Shown here: in pieces, positions 63,366 to 64,000 of the stretch
Position numbering within the stretch: position 1 is the stretch's first letter
Layout of the letters: the number at the start of each line of letters is the position of its first letter
Notes under the pieces: model-generated
Seen by the model: only the letters and a program-made list of their open reading frames with translations
Database searches by the model: none
Told to the model about the DNA's origin: nothing
Program-made: the position numbers and the translations under genes
From: Paracoccus lutimaris
GTDB lineage: Bacteria > Pseudomonadota > Alphaproteobacteria > Rhodobacterales > Rhodobacteraceae
Assembly (NCBI RefSeq): GCF_003337565.1
Contig: NZ_QPJL01000016.1
Span: forward strand, 1 to 64,000
Direction: 5' to 3'
DNA length: 64,000 nt

Positions 63366-63494
63366 GGTCATCTCCTTACCTTGGGGCCATTTGACTTGGA
63401 TCAAGGCCGGATGCCCTGATAGCCCTAACATAGGATGCCCTTGCGGATGTGAAACCACCATTGCTGCAATGCAGCATTTCGCTGAGAACAAGGC

Positions 63495-63524
63495 TGGGCC
63501 GAGGCGCCGGAATGCCTCGGCCCA
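63495..63524 (-). terminator. Terminator of the SGNH acyltransferase gene
   Basis: A perfect 11-bp stem, TGGGCCGAGGC (63495-63505) with GCCTCGGCCCA (63514-63524), has an eight-base loop and lies 18 bases past the stop of the gene at the right edge. Confidence 0.7.
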
Positions 63525-63541
63525 GGATTTATCCAAGCTTT

Positions 63542-64000
63542 TCAATCCCTCAGAAGATCTGCCAGACCGGGTGCCAGTTCGCGCGCGCCGCGCCGCGACA
63601 GGTGGTTGTCGTCCCAATAGGCCGGCAGCCCCTCCTGCGTGGTGATCCGGCACATGGTCTGATCGCACAGCAGATCCTCAAGCGGCACCAGCGTGATCTC
63701 GTCGCGCTTGGCATGGGGCGCAAGGATCGCGGCGGTCGAGCGGTAAAAGTCGTCGTATTCGGCGCGGCTGGTGCGCAGGTCGATGTCGCGCTGCAGCCGG
63801 CCCGCCATCACCGTCGCGATCGAGACGTGATAGCCGATATCGGGCACCTGGTTCAGCACCACGACCTTAAGGCCGCGGCGCCGCAGTTCCGCGATGGTGC
63901 GATCCAGCGCCCGGGCAAAGACGCGCGGGTTCTCGGCCAGGCTGGCACCCGAGCTTTCGGCATCGACGATCAGGGTCTGCCGGGCCGTCGGGCTGTGCTT
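63542..64000 (-). CDS. SGNH-domain C-terminal part of an acyltransferase (continues past window)
   Basis: The frame is open to the right edge, giving the last 152 residues. It contains R-R-R-G-L-K-V-V-V-L-N-Q-V-P-D-I-G-Y-H-V and ends with Y-W-D-D-N-H-L-S-R-R-G-A-R-E-L-A-P. The D-x-N-H-L-S block carries the catalytic Asp/His of the SGNH hydrolase domain that follows the membrane acyltransferase_3 domain in OafA/YrhL-type proteins. Such enzymes O-acetylate surface glycans. The N-terminal membrane part lies outside the window, so a stand-alone SGNH protein cannot be excluded. Confidence 0.8.
   Translation of the reverse strand, partial: KHSPTARQTLIVDAESSGASLAENPRVFARALDRTIAELRRRGLKVVVLNQVPDIGYHVSIATVMAGRLQRDIDLRTSRAEYDDFYRSTAAILAPHAKRDEITLVPLEDLLCDQTMCRITTQEGLPAYWDDNHLSRRGARELAPGLADLLRD

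Noticed and set aside
63369..63371. Alternative ATG two codons upstream of the 38-aa gene start
   Set aside because: It touches the AAGGAG with no spacing, so the downstream ATG is the plausible start.
1..64000. tRNA, rRNA, CRISPR arrays, prophage or replication origin
   Set aside because: No tRNA-like cloverleaf sequence, spacer-repeat array, phage gene or DnaA-box cluster was noticed while reading. A tRNAscan or CRISPR search was not possible, so a missed tRNA cannot be fully excluded.

Overview
The window is about 65% G+C, densely packed chromosomal DNA of an aerobic alphaproteobacterium. Gene content and protein flavour (aerobic cobalamin pathway with CobG and CobN, cytochrome c', PlsY-PyrC'-PyrB order, Hint-domain secreted protein, L20/L35 next to PheS) point to the Rhodobacteraceae/Paracoccaceae, most likely Paracoccus or a close relative. 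This assignment is by recognition only. I see no rRNA, tRNA, CRISPR array or prophage. Mobile DNA is limited to the 3' end of an IS5-type transposase at the left edge.

Layout. 1-6.0 kb: IS end, small membrane protein, pheS, arsC-like gene, AGCS symporter, rplT/rpmI and pyk. 6.1-12.6 kb: N-formylglutamate amidohydrolase, lactate permease, Hint-domain protein, sugar-type SDR, lipoprotein transglycosylase. 12.7-15.5 kb: PepSY protein and cytochrome b561 facing a two-component system. 15.7-21.4 kb: housekeeping and unknown genes (YbaK, GlsB-type, dapD, LOG, rlmH, rsfS, mscS). 21.7-25.5 kb: leuC and leuD separated by an opposing membrane-protein gene, then a secreted phosphatase-fold protein. 25.5-42.1 kb: DUF2125 gene and a large cobalamin region. 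42.4-47.8 kb: cytochrome c'/b561 pair, a tiny secreted protein, parC, an SDR, a HIG1-type protein and a PduO-type adenosyltransferase. 47.9-50.7 kb: etfBA and 3-hydroxybutyryl-CoA dehydrogenase. 50.8-55.3 kb: plsY-pyrC'-pyrB, then cobA-DUF2478-tusA. 55.2-64 kb: AEC carrier, crotonase, an acyl-CoA catabolic operon with an AraC regulator, an SSS symporter, and the end of an SGNH acyltransferase.

How the genes work together. The dominant theme is vitamin B12. Two cobalamin riboswitches (about 27.79-27.97 and 40.39-40.56 kb) lie upstream of DUF1636-cobW-cobN-cobG-cobH-cobI-cobJ-(cobK reversed)-cobL-cobE-cobM-cobB and of a CbiM-like permease-cobF pair. With cobA at 53.7 kb and cobO at 27.1 kb, the window encodes every known step of the aerobic route from uroporphyrinogen III to hydrogenobyrinic acid a,c-diamide, plus the large chelatase subunit and two unrelated adenosyltransferases. 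The chelatase partners CobS/CobT and the late nucleotide-loop genes are not here. A second theme is acyl-CoA oxidation: EtfBA, Hbd, crotonase, acyl-CoA dehydrogenase, thiolase and an SDR. An acyl-CoA synthetase that probably headed the last operon survives only as a C-terminal remnant.

Points most worth a second look: a dihydroorotase homologue that has lost its metal ligands (pseudo-enzyme partner of PyrB); the riboswitch-controlled DUF1636 ferredoxin-like protein; divergent cobK/cobL whose start codons overlap by two bases; an RsfS gene whose only well-placed start is CTG; the acyl-CoA synthetase remnant; and a shared 3'-end repeat behind etfA and plsY.
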